DNA of 19,334 nucleotides from Bacillota bacterium. Its GTDB lineage: Bacteria; Bacillota; Clostridia; Oscillospirales; Oscillospiraceae. Made by a program: the position numbers and the translations under genes. Location of the stretch: contig JAEWML010000152.1 in assembly GCA_023393155.1 (NCBI GenBank), positions 1 to 19,334 of the forward strand. The letters are read 5' to 3'. Positions 1-7,563 of this stretch are shown piece after piece (position 1 is the stretch's first letter; every line of letters starts with the position of its first letter). The notes beneath the pieces were generated by a model that worked only from the letters and a program-made list of their open reading frames with translations, searched no databases and was not told where the DNA came from.

Positions 1-123
1 CTGATAGCCTGTGTCCGGTGCTGCGGTCAGCGTGATTTCAGTTCCTGCGACAGCGGTTGCGGCGCTGGCGCTTGCTGTGCCGTTGCCGTCGTTTTGGACA
101 GTAATGTTGTGGCTGATCGGAAC

Positions 124-972
124 AAGCCGCACTTTTAAGATTGACCCTGATGCCAGTGTCGGTGTCGTGCCGGCTTCATGCAGGGTAGTTCCGTCATCCC
201 AGCAGAGGGTTCCTGTGCCTGTGCCGGTATAGGTAAAGCCGTTGGCTCCCGTAATTTCCGGCAGGGTCAGCGTACCGGTATAGACGACCGTAGCGGAGGT
301 CAGCGAGCCGCTGCCAAGGGTACCGTTGCCGTCCATGTCATAGGTAACGGTTTTCAGGCCGTCAGAGTCCAGTGTGTCAGGGTTCAGAATTTCAAGGGCG
401 GGCCGGAACCCAAAATTCGCACCGTGGCCGTTACCATAAATGTAACCCCAATAGCGCGCGCCGGAGTACCCCCGCAGCGCACGGTACGACGCAAAGGATA
501 CCGACGTATCCTGTCCCCATGAAAATATCCCGCTCCAATTTTTAAGATAAGCTTCATTCTTATTCAGAATCTGATCCCACTCGTTCGTTTCCGGCGTTCC
601 CCGCCGATCGGCTTCGGACTGTCCATTATCTTCGTTGCCGCCCGACAGGGAACGCAGCGTGTAGGCAACGCCGCCGGCATTGTAAGCTTTGCCGAAGATC
701 AGGCCTGTGCCGTTCAGGGCATCCCACGAGACTGTATGCGATATATTGTAATCCGCCACAAACAGGCTGCGGTCGCTTGCCGCGGCATTGGCGGATGCCG
801 ATGCATCGCCGCTGGAGCTTGCGGTCAGCGAGTAGGCAGTCACCGTGCCTACGTAGGTGAAGGGCACCCATTTCAGGCTGGCATCTGGCAGCGCGGTATT
901 CACTGTGTCCGGCACACCCTGCGCCGACAGGTTGAAATAATAGGTGCCGCCGAGGGCAAGACTGAATTGCTC
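124..972 (-). repeat. DUF6273 plus Gly-rich repeat module, copy 2
   Basis: Second copy of a module of about 280 codons inside the surface protein gene. It begins EQFSLALGGTYYFNLS and ends near TPTLASGSILKV. It is similar to 1249-2085 in order, length and sequence. DNA similarity is strongest at 235-355, which matches 1375-1495 with only scattered substitutions. Intragenic duplication is the simplest explanation. Confidence 0.75.
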
Positions 973-1248
973 GGGGGGAGCAGGCGGCAGATTGATGGTG
1001 ATACTCAGCACTTTGGTCTGGCTGCCTGCGCTGTTAGCTGCCTTCACCGTGAAGGAAAAGGTGCCCGCTGTGGTTGGTGTACCGGATACTTCGCCGGTGA
1101 TGCCGTTCAGACTCAGGCCGCCCGGCAGGATACCGCTGTCGATGCTCCACGTGATAGGCGCGGTGCCGGTCGCGGCGAGCGTTTGGCTGTAGGCTGTGCT
1201 GACAGTCCCTCCCGGCAGGGACGTTGTGGTGATGCTCGGGGCTATACC

Positions 1249-2085
1249 GCTGTAGCCTGCCGTCAGTGTCGTGCCTGTGGCAAGAACCGGCGTTGCACCC
1301 GGCGCGTAAAATGTACCGCCGGCATACCAGCCAAGCGTACCATCACCCGTGCCTGCGTAATGAAAGCCATTTGTCGACGAGATTGCCGGCAAGGTCAGCG
1401 TGCCGGTATAGACGACCGTGGCGGAGGTCAGTGAGCCGTTGCCAAGGGTGCCATTGCCGCCCATATCATAGGTAACGGTTTTCAACTCGGTCCCGGGTGC
1501 GGATGTGATCTCAAGGGCAGGCCGGTAGCCGCCAACACCAACACCCTGGTAGGAAGCGGAACTCCAGTTGCGGGCGGAGCTGTCCCCGCGCCTTGACCTC
1601 AAGGTTTGTATGCCGTATTGCTGGTATATGGTATCTTGCCCCCAGGAATAGACGCCGCTCCAGTTTTTAATATAGCCGGAGTTCTTATTCAGAATCTGGT
1701 CCCATTCGTTGCTGACCGGGTTCCCCCGCTGCATAGCTCCGGATAATCCATTGTCCGCACTGCCCGCGGACAGGGAACGCAGAAGGTAAGAAACGCCGCC
1801 CCGGCTGTAGGGCGTGCCGAAGATGTAGCCCCAGGTGCTCAGGTGATCCCACGGATAGTTGCTTGTCAAAATGTAATCCGCAATAAACAGGCTGCGATCA
1901 TTGACTGATACGTCTTCTGCCGTACTGACGCCCGCCGATGCGCGGGAATAGGCATTCACCGTACCCGCGTAGGTAAAGGGTACCCAATGCTGGCTGGTGT
2001 CGGGCAGGAGCGGGTTCGCACCTGCAAGAGACTGCCCGGACATGTCAAAATAATAAGTGCCGCCGGGGGTAAGATTGAATTGCTC
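1249..2085 (-). repeat. DUF6273 plus Gly-rich repeat module, copy 1
   Basis: First copy of the duplicated module. It begins EQFNLTPGGTYYFDMS and ends near TPVLATGTTLTAGY. It shares NEWDQILNKN, NWSG-SWGQDT, RPALEI and LTSATVVYTGTLTLP with copy 2. The He_PIG-like domain at 986-1240 lies between the copies. Confidence 0.75.
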
Positions 2086-2377
2086 GGTGATAGAGTATGC
2101 GCCTGTCGAGGGGAATTGTGCCGTAACCACCCCCGAATTGGCGGCGTTGGATACATTCGTCGCACCCGCTACGGTAAAGAAATCTGCCGCCACGCCCGTC
2201 AGTGCGCAACCCGTTTTCGGCGTCAGGGTAATGGTTGCGGTATAGGCTGTGTTTGACTGAAAGGGCTTATCCGCGGGGCTCCAGGTGACGCTTCCCGTGT
2301 ACTGCGCCGTTTCGGCAATCGTACTCACCGGCGTATTGCCTTGCACGGGTGCGACAATGCCGGGGATTTCCTTGATA

Positions 2378-3421
2378 TCAACGATGGCGGAGGCGTTGCC
2401 ATCGGCGTTCAGGTTGGGCACCGAGGGGCCCCATGAGGCGGGGTAATACACATGGACCCTGTGCCCAAAGTGGGCCGTGAAAGGTCGGGGGGCTGCCGCC
2501 CGTCAGCGTGAGGGTCAGCGCTGTGCTTTTCATAAACGCACCGTTACCTATGGCTATCACCGAGGCCGGAAGCGTCAATGACGTAAGACCAGTGCAACCG
2601 CCGAAGGCGGTGTATTCGATGGACTTAAGACCCTCCGCCAGCGTTAACGACGAGAGCCCCGTGCAGTTTGCAAATGCGTCCCCTCTGATGACGTACACCG
2701 AGGAAGGAATCGTCACCGACTCGATTGTGGGGCAATTGCTAAACACGTTATAGCGGATATCCGTAACGCTATCTAAAAAGATAACCGATTTGACGTCGCC
2801 TGCGGTGAAATTAGTGTCATTTCGCCAGCTGGTAGGCGTACCGAGGCCGGTAGCGCCACCGTTGGTCTTGATGGTCAGTGTGCCGGTGCCAGCATCAAAG
2901 GCATAGTTCTCGGTGTCGACATTGCTCGCCGCCAGTGCCATTATAGGCCGCAGGGGCAGTACCATTGCCACTGTCACGATAATAGTCGGTGCGCTCACGC
3001 CGTCCGCAAGAGTCAGTCCCTCCAGTAGCTCAACGCTTGGCGCAAAGGTGTATACTCCCGCCGTATTACCGTCATATTCCGGCTCAGAGCTCCATATCAC
3101 CGAAATGGATTGCGTTGTCTGTTCTGATTCCTGTCGTCTCTCCTGCTCACCGGAATCCTGCTCCGGCGTCTCTGCATCTGATGCCGTGGCAACGCGCGCC
3201 ACAGCCGCCAGGGTCTCGGGTAAATCCAGGCTTTCCAGGGATGTACCAAGCGGTACAGTCTGGGTTGCCGTTTCTTCCGGCAGTGTTTCAAAGGCAATAA
3301 TTTCGCCGTTTGTTCCGCCGGGCAGCTCCTGCGCCGCTGCTGGAACCGGCAATATCCCCAGCACCATGACGATGGATAGCGCCATCGCCAAGAGACGCCG
3401 GTATGGAATGTAATAACTCAT
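2378..3421 (-). CDS. BspA-like leucine-rich-repeat surface protein, N-terminal part (ends at a frameshift)
   Basis: This is the 5' part of a large secreted surface protein. Residues 1 to about 29 form a signal peptide: basic start, hydrophobic core, and an AAA-QE cleavage region. An acidic, Gln/Glu-rich linker and an Ig-like stretch (about residues 60-150) follow. BspA-type leucine-rich repeats (LRR_5 pattern, with SVTIPSSVYVIRGDAFANC as a typical unit) cover about residues 200-310. BspA-type repeats are known from surface adhesins of anaerobes and protozoa. The start is supported by AAGGGAGGG seven bases upstream. After the repeat ending SPPTF the frame reads an atypical tail and stops, while the neighbouring frame continues a good protein for more than 800 codons. 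This ORF is therefore the first part of one gene broken by a single extra base. DUF2442 lies upstream on the same strand, 85 bp away. Family assignment is confident; ligand unknown. Confidence 0.8.
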   Translation of the reverse strand: MSYYIPYRRLLAMALSIVMVLGILPVPAAAQELPGGTNGEIIAFETLPEETATQTVPLGTSLESLDLPETLAAVARVATASDAETPEQDSGEQERRQESEQTTQSISVIWSSEPEYDGNTAGVYTFAPSVELLEGLTLADGVSAPTIIVTVAMVLPLRPIMALAASNVDTENYAFDAGTGTLTIKTNGGATGLGTPTSWRNDTNFTAGDVKSVIFLDSVTDIRYNVFSNCPTIESVTIPSSVYVIRGDAFANCTGLSSLTLAEGLKSIEYTAFGGCTGLTSLTLPASVIAIGNGAFMKSTALTLTLTGGSPPTFHGPLWAQGPCVLPRLMGPLGAQPERRWQRLRHR

Positions 3422-3506
3422 ATGAGTTCCCTCCCTTTGCTTGCTGGAGCTACTCTAAATGCTCCGCTATTTTGTGTGCAAACAATCTTAAATCTTCCGA
3501 ACAGTT

Positions 3507-3755
3507 CTATCGCAGCGTGAACAAAATGGTGTCCACGGTGATATGCAACGGAAAAATCTCCGGTTTTTCGTCCGGGGGATCCCAATAGACGGCTTTGTCC
3601 TCAAACCGTACCGCCCGAAACACTTCCTCATTCCGAAGCCTGAGATAAGGGAGCGTTTCCACCATCCGCTGCATATTAAAGATTACCTGATTGCCTTCCT
3701 CAAAGTCGATGAGAAGCTTGTAATCATCCATCGGACTGACATTTGTAATTTTCAT
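3507..3755 (-). CDS. DUF2442 domain protein
   Basis: An 82-residue protein that matches the DUF2442 pattern: an N-terminal strand with DDYKLLIDFEEGNQVIFNM, a central Leu-rich segment, then VYWDPPDEKPEIFPLHITVDTI. The function of the family is not settled. Members often sit next to DUF4160 genes in small toxin-antitoxin-like pairs, but no DUF4160 partner is visible here. The start is backed by AAGGAG eight to nine bases upstream. The gene points the same way as the surface protein gene 85 bp downstream, so the two could share a transcript. It is divergent from the LuxR regulator. No signal peptide or membrane segment is seen. Confidence 0.75.
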   Translation of the reverse strand: MKITNVSPMDDYKLLIDFEEGNQVIFNMQRMVETLPYLRLRNEEVFRAVRFEDKAVYWDPPDEKPEIFPLHITVDTILFTLR

Positions 3756-3790
3756 CTGTGACTCCTTCTTTCTACATTGCCTTGGGGCAA

Positions 3791-3808
3791 ACTGATACTT
3801 TTATCAGT
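3791..3808. promoter_or_regulatory. Inverted repeat ACTGATA-n4-TATCAGT (possible operator)
   Basis: Perfect 7-bp arms separated by CTTT, 36-53 bp upstream of the DUF2442 start and inside the divergent intergenic region. The position suits an operator or a 5' leader hairpin. No factor is identified. Confidence 0.35.
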
Positions 3809-3833
3809 GTAAGAAAATTTTTAAAGGGAGAGT

Positions 3834-3857
3834 ATCCCCCAAAAGGGGGATTTTTTC
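3834..3857 (+). terminator. Terminator-like hairpin in the divergent region
   Basis: ATCCCCC, loop AAAA, GGGGGAT, then a run of T. This is a good intrinsic-terminator shape for plus-strand transcription, yet no plus-strand gene precedes it. It may insulate the regulator from read-through, act as an attenuator, or be left over from a lost gene. Confidence 0.5.
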
Positions 3858-3980
3858 TCTGCATTTTTTGAAAAATAACATGATGATGCACCGTTGATTT
3901 TTACCGCCGTCTATCAGCCGGCGGCGAATTATTACCTACCACCCCGCACCCCTCCCGAACTTATGTTTTTCTGGATTTTT

Positions 3981-4000
3981 CACAATATTTGTGCTATAAT
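3981..4000 (+). promoter_or_regulatory. Extended -10 promoter with overlapping palindrome for the LuxR regulator
   Basis: A TATAAT box at 3995-4000 is preceded by TGC, giving the extended -10 form TGnTATAAT. No good -35 is seen, as is common for this class. An inverted repeat CACAA-TAT-TTGTG at 3981-3993 abuts the -10 and could be an operator, perhaps for autoregulation. The start point would fall near 4007. Confidence 0.55.
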
Positions 4001-4062
4001 GCGGCATCATTTATATAACTTATATGACTCAAAACAGTCGCCGGACAAGGGATGTGAAAGAA

Positions 4063-6549
4063 ATGAGAAACAAACGGATATTGAGCAGGGCACGGATAGA
4101 CACCGTGCTGTTTTCTGTTTTCGATTACCCCCTCACCATTCTGGAAGCCCCCATGGGCTATGGAAAGACGACGGCGGTAAAAATGTTTACCCGGAATCAA
4201 AGCGTCCGTCCTTTCTGGTTCACCTTTTCCGATTTAAGCTATTCGGAAACTGCCTTTTGGGACAGCTTTACGGACAGCATCACGGAAATGGACACTCAGG
4301 CGGGGACCGTGCTCAAAGCGCTTGGCCTGCCTTCGGACGCGCCGCAGATGGAACGGGTGCTGCATGTCCTTGGCGGAGTAAGATTTGAAGAGAATTACCT
4401 GATGGTGCTGGACGATTATCATCTGGCGCGGGACGCCCGTCTGAACAGCCTGCTTCTGCGGCTTGCCCAGGAGGAGTTTGATGGGCTGTCCATCCTTCTG
4501 GTCACAAGGGATACCACCGGCCTTGATTTTGTGGAGCTGCTTTCCAGGGGACAGTGCTGCCTGCTGCCAAGACAGCTTTTGAAGTTCACGAGGGAGGAAC
4601 TGGGGGATTACTGCCGGATGATGCGGGAGCATATCTCGGAAACGGATTTCCTTCAGGTGTGGCAGCACACCGATGGCTGGATATCCTTCGCCTATATTCT
4701 GCTCCTGGGACTTGAGAATGGGATTCCGGTGGGTATCAACACAACCATGGAGAGCATGATTGAACGGGCGCTGTTTGCCCGCTATGACCATGCCATGCAG
4801 GATTTTCTGCTGCGGCTCTCCATTATGGAGGAGTTCACGGCGGAGCAGGCCGCCATGGTCACACGGGCAGAGGACGCCCCGCAGCGTTTGAAGCTTTTGA
4901 ACAGGGAAAACGCCTTTGTTTTTTATGAGGAAAGAACGGGAACCTATCATATCCATCAGGTGCTGCTAAATTACCTCCGGCGCAAAAGCGCGTTTTCCGG
5001 GGAAGAGCTTTGCGCCTTGTACGGACGGCTGGGCGACTGGCTGCTGGACCATCAGGAATTTCTGACCGCCTACCGCTATCTGAATCAGGCGGGCAGGCAG
5101 GAGGACATCCTTGCCCATCTGAACGAGCCGAAAAATATCCGCAACGAATGGCTGGATTTTGAAGGCGCTGACGATATGTTTGGCAGCGTTCCCCGTGCAC
5201 TTTTATTTCGCTATCCCTTTGCCTATCTGCTCTATATCTTTTACTCCATCCTTTTGGGCAGGGAGAATGCGGCTTTAGGATGGGGAGAGCGGCTGGAGGA
5301 GCTGGAACGGCATTACATCGCATTGGAGGGTTTGGATGAAACCTCCCGGAACCGGATTCTCGGTGAAATCCTGATTGTGCGCAAGTTCACGGTGTTTAAT
5401 GATGTGGCCGCCATGATCGCTTCCGATGAAGAAATTGCCCGGTTGCTGAACGGCCGGAATTCTTACATTACCCTGCCGGGAAACGAGTTTACCTTTGCCT
5501 CCCCCCATTATCTGTATCTGTATTACCGGGACAAGGGCGGTTTCCGTGGGTTAGCGGAGCTGCTTTCCAAAGATGTGGGCTACGCCAAATTTTCCGGCGG
5601 CTGCGGAGCGGGGAGCGACGCGCTGGCCCTGGCGGAATATGCGCTGGAAACCGGCGGCCTGGAGCATGTGGCGGCTCACTGCCGGAAAGCAATTGCTAAG
5701 GCGGAAGCGGCGGCGCAGACCGGCATTGTGATCTGCGCAAGGTTTGCGCTCATCCGCCTGCGTCTGGCGAAAGGTAAAATACCGGAAGCCTTGGTCCTGC
5801 TTTCCCAGATGGAGCGCGAGGTTGAACGGAGCAGCAGCCCTGTCTACAACACGACGGTTGATCTGTGCAGGGGGTATGTGTTTGCCTGCCTCGGCCAGCC
5901 GGAGCAGATTCCCTCCTGGCTGCAAATCGGAGAAATCAAGCCCTCCGACTTCTTTGCCCAGGGCATTGCGTTCAATTACATTGTTTATGGGAAAACACTT
6001 CTGGCTCTGAGGAAATACGAGGAGCTTGAAAGCCGGATCGAACAGTTTGAGGAAGCCTTTTCCGTATTCAGCAACCGCCTCGGCTTGCTCCACACCCGGA
6101 TATTTGCGGCTGTTTCCCGCTGCCAGTTGTACGGGATGGAATCCGGCGCGGCGATTTTGGAAACAGCATTGGCGGATGCGGAGGAGGATTACCTGGTACT
6201 GCCTTTTGCGGAAAACGCGCCCCACATCATGGGAATGCTGAAAATGATTGTCCCGAAAAATCCCGGCAATGGTTTCTTTAACCGTGTCCTGACGCTCTGC
6301 CGGGAATATGAAGGCTCGGCTTTGGGCCATAGCTTTCCGGCAGCCGCCCTCTCACAGAGAGAGATGGACATCCTGTCGCTGTCGGCGCAGGGCCTGAACA
6401 GGAAGGAATTGGCGGCACGCCTTTACATATCGGAGGAAACAGCAAAGACGCATTTCAGGAATATCTATCAGAAGCTCGGCGTCAACAGTAAGATGGCTGC
6501 TATTAAACTGGCGCGGGACCGCGGATATTTAAGCCTGGCGGAAACGTAA
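4063..6549 (+). CDS. MalT-like (LAL-type) LuxR family ATP-dependent transcriptional regulator
   Basis: A large cytoplasmic regulator of 828 residues (841 if the upstream ATG at 4024 is used), the usual size for the MalT/LAL class. Numbered from 4063, a STAND-type NTPase comes first, with a P-loop APMGYGKTT ending near residue 37 and Walker B LMVLDDYH at about 113-120. A long helical TPR-like middle follows. A C-terminal LuxR helix-turn-helix covers about 763-822 (LSQREMDILSLSAQGLNRKE, then AKTHFRNIYQKLGV). In this class an inducer binds the central region and ATP drives oligomerisation on DNA; the inducer here is unknown. ATG 4063 is chosen because AAGGGA lies ten bases upstream, while 4024 has no ribosome site. 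The gene is divergent from the surface-protein/DUF2442 pair, so it may control them, but this is inference. Confidence 0.9.
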   Translation: MRNKRILSRARIDTVLFSVFDYPLTILEAPMGYGKTTAVKMFTRNQSVRPFWFTFSDLSYSETAFWDSFTDSITEMDTQAGTVLKALGLPSDAPQMERVLHVLGGVRFEENYLMVLDDYHLARDARLNSLLLRLAQEEFDGLSILLVTRDTTGLDFVELLSRGQCCLLPRQLLKFTREELGDYCRMMREHISETDFLQVWQHTDGWISFAYILLLGLENGIPVGINTTMESMIERALFARYDHAMQDFLLRLSIMEEFTAEQAAMVTRAEDAPQRLKLLNRENAFVFYEERTGTYHIHQVLLNYLRRKSAFSGEELCALYGRLGDWLLDHQEFLTAYRYLNQAGRQEDILAHLNEPKNIRNEWLDFEGADDMFGSVPRALLFRYPFAYLLYIFYSILLGRENAALGWGERLEELERHYIALEGLDETSRNRILGEILIVRKFTVFNDVAAMIASDEEIARLLNGRNSYITLPGNEFTFASPHYLYLYYRDKGGFRGLAELLSKDVGYAKFSGGCGAGSDALALAEYALETGGLEHVAAHCRKAIAKAEAAAQTGIVICARFALIRLRLAKGKIPEALVLLSQMEREVERSSSPVYNTTVDLCRGYVFACLGQPEQIPSWLQIGEIKPSDFFAQGIAFNYIVYGKTLLALRKYEELESRIEQFEEAFSVFSNRLGLLHTRIFAAVSRCQLYGMESGAAILETALADAEEDYLVLPFAENAPHIMGMLKMIVPKNPGNGFFNRVLTLCREYEGSALGHSFPAAALSQREMDILSLSAQGLNRKELAARLYISEETAKTHFRNIYQKLGVNSKMAAIKLARDRGYLSLAET

Positions 6550-6584
6550 TCAGACTGCACATGATTCCATTATATAGTATAGAA

Positions 6585-6625
6585 AACGGCGGCTTTGATT
6601 TATCTCAAAACCGCCGTTAGGCTTT
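6585..6625. terminator. Bidirectional intrinsic terminator
   Basis: AACGGCGG pairs with CCGCCGTT at 6611-6618, with inner TTTGA/TCAAA pairing. It is followed on plus by GGCTTTCTTT and on minus by TTTTCTAT. It lies 36 bp after the LuxR stop and also downstream of the convergent small ORF at 6728-6871, so it can serve both. Confidence 0.75.
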
Positions 6626-6727
6626 CTTTCACATATTGGTGCATACCTACTCAGCCGCCACAATAACGGTTTTTTCTGGTATTGCTCCATCATAATTCGA
6701 TGGACAGTGATTGAAAATTGAGAGAAT

Positions 6728-6871
6728 TTAAAGCAGATTTTCAGCCGTGAAACCTACCGCTTCCCATGCGGCTATCCCCACTATATAGTGCTGTGGTACT
6801 TGTTCTCTTATGCACTCTACCCATTCTAACAAAGTCTGAAATAAAGTTTGTGGGGGCTTTCTGTCTGCCAT
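6728..6871 (-). CDS. Small protein of 47 residues, unknown function
   Basis: A short minus-strand ORF that reads M-A-D-R-K-P-P and then a compact, aromatic-rich sequence with QTLLEWVECIREQVPQHYIV and a WEAVGFTAENLL tail. GGAGG lies about 12 bases before the ATG. The composition is protein-like: two amphipathic helices and no low-complexity sequence. The ORF ends before a bidirectional terminator. It occupies most of an otherwise geneless stretch between the LuxR regulator and the accessory region (6550-6995). I do not recognise the family. The remaining 6626-6727 holds only a weak inverted repeat (TCCATC/GATGGA at 6686-6704). Confidence 0.5.
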   Translation of the reverse strand: MADRKPPQTLFQTLLEWVECIREQVPQHYIVGIAAWEAVGFTAENLL

Positions 6872-6995
6872 AATAAAGCAGAATCCTCCAGATTTAAAAT
6901 TGTGAATATTTTATAATAGCTTCTGTCAGCAGGTTGTGGTATGTTGTGTTGCTGAGAATCGGATGCGTCTCAAAGCAAGTGGAAAGGAGTCAGCC

Positions 6996-7283
6996 ATGCA
7001 GTACGATGAGATATTGGAAATGGTTATCACGGAGCTAACAGAGCGAGGCCACAAGCGGCAGCGAAGTGAGAACCCCGAAGTCAATGAACTGGTACTTCGG
7101 AGGATTGAACTCAGCGTACAGGTGCGGGACTGTGTTTCCCACCTCAGCCAGGATGCGCAGGATACCTTGGAGGAATACCACGACACAATGGATATTCTCT
7201 CCGGCCACCAAATCAGATACCTGTATCTGCAGGGAGCGAAAGACTGCGTCTCCCTGCTCCGGGAATTGGGCGTGATTCGATAG
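6996..7283 (+). CDS. Small helical protein of 95 residues, DUF6809-like
   Basis: A charged, mainly helical cytoplasmic protein (MQYDEILEMVITELTERGHK at the start, DTLEEYHDTMDILSGHQIRY in the middle, and a YLQGAKDCVSLLREL end). This pattern resembles small proteins of the DUF6809 kind found in accessory elements of Clostridia, but the assignment is from memory of the pattern and is tentative. ATG 6996 is preferred over upstream 6936 because GGAAAGGAG lies seven bases before it. A TATAAT at 6912-6917 could be its -10. The stop TAG is followed directly by TAA, and a very strong terminator comes 35 bp later, so it is a single-gene transcript. Confidence 0.65.
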   Translation: MQYDEILEMVITELTERGHKRQRSENPEVNELVLRRIELSVQVRDCVSHLSQDAQDTLEEYHDTMDILSGHQIRYLYLQGAKDCVSLLRELGVIR

Positions 7284-7318
7284 TAAGAATTACGCCCATC
7301 TTTATACTCCGAATCAGT

Positions 7319-7368
7319 CAGAAGTGCCGCCCGTGAAAAATGGGCGGCACTTCTGCGTTTTGTTTTTG
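7319..7368 (+). terminator. Strong intrinsic terminator
   Basis: A 14-bp stem (CAGAAGTGCCGCCC with GGGCGGCACTTCTG), a nine-base A-rich loop, then CGTTTTGTTTTTG. It ends the small gene at 6996-7283. Confidence 0.9.
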
Positions 7369-7370
7369 TA

Positions 7371-7529
7371 GACCCCTTTATGAAACCGGATTAGTAGTGA
7401 GGGGGTCTTATAAATTTTAATAATAATTACGTGCAGCAGCCCTCTGGAACGGGATAAATAGTAGAGGGATAAAATATTTTAAGAATTAATGGTACAACCC
7501 CTCTCCTCAACCGGGAATATCGTAGAGGG
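7371..7529. repeat. Three imperfect hairpin repeats upstream of the ATPase gene
   Basis: Three units in tandem. Each has a pyrimidine arm (GACCCC or CCCTCT), a conserved interior related to AACCGGGATTAnTAGT, and a matching purine arm (GGGGTC or AGAGGG). Arms are at 7371-7376/7402-7407, 7440-7445/7463-7468 and 7499-7504/7524-7529. Each unit is followed by an A/T-rich tail. The period is about 60-70 bp. They end just before the ATPase ribosome site. They could be iteron-like binding sites for a replication or mobilisation protein, or a structured 5' leader. Confidence 0.6.
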
Positions 7530-7563
7530 ACTTTTCAAAATCAAGCCAAGAAGGAGGAACAAC

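Larger units (their letters stand above)
1..2502 (-). pseudogene. C-terminal part of the same surface protein: two DUF6273 modules, He_PIG-like domain, InlB-type repeat (partial)
   Basis: One minus-strand frame is open from 2502 to the window edge, about 830 codons, with no normal start. It continues the LRR protein in another frame: the sequence VHVYYPASWG at about 2425-2457 is the usual end of an LRR_5 domain. In order it holds a linker, a first DUF6273 module (about 1498-1990, with NEWDQILNKN, NWSGVYSWGQDT and GYRPALEI), a Gly-rich beta repeat (YDMGGNGTLG), a putative Ig/He_PIG domain (about 986-1240, SGTPTTAGTFSFTVKAANS), a second DUF6273 module (about 362-850) with its own Gly-rich repeat, and the start of an InlB-like repeat (NDGNGTASAS). 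The gene continues past the left edge, so any cell-wall anchor is not visible. It could be a genuine frameshift pseudogene or an assembly error. Confidence 0.75.

Noticed and set aside
736..1434. Plus-strand ORF of 232 codons at the left
   Set aside because: It lies opposite the continuous surface-protein frame and is Cys/Arg-rich as expected for a complement.
7371..7529. CRISPR array
   Set aside because: Only three imperfect units, with variable arms and no uniform spacers or cas genes.
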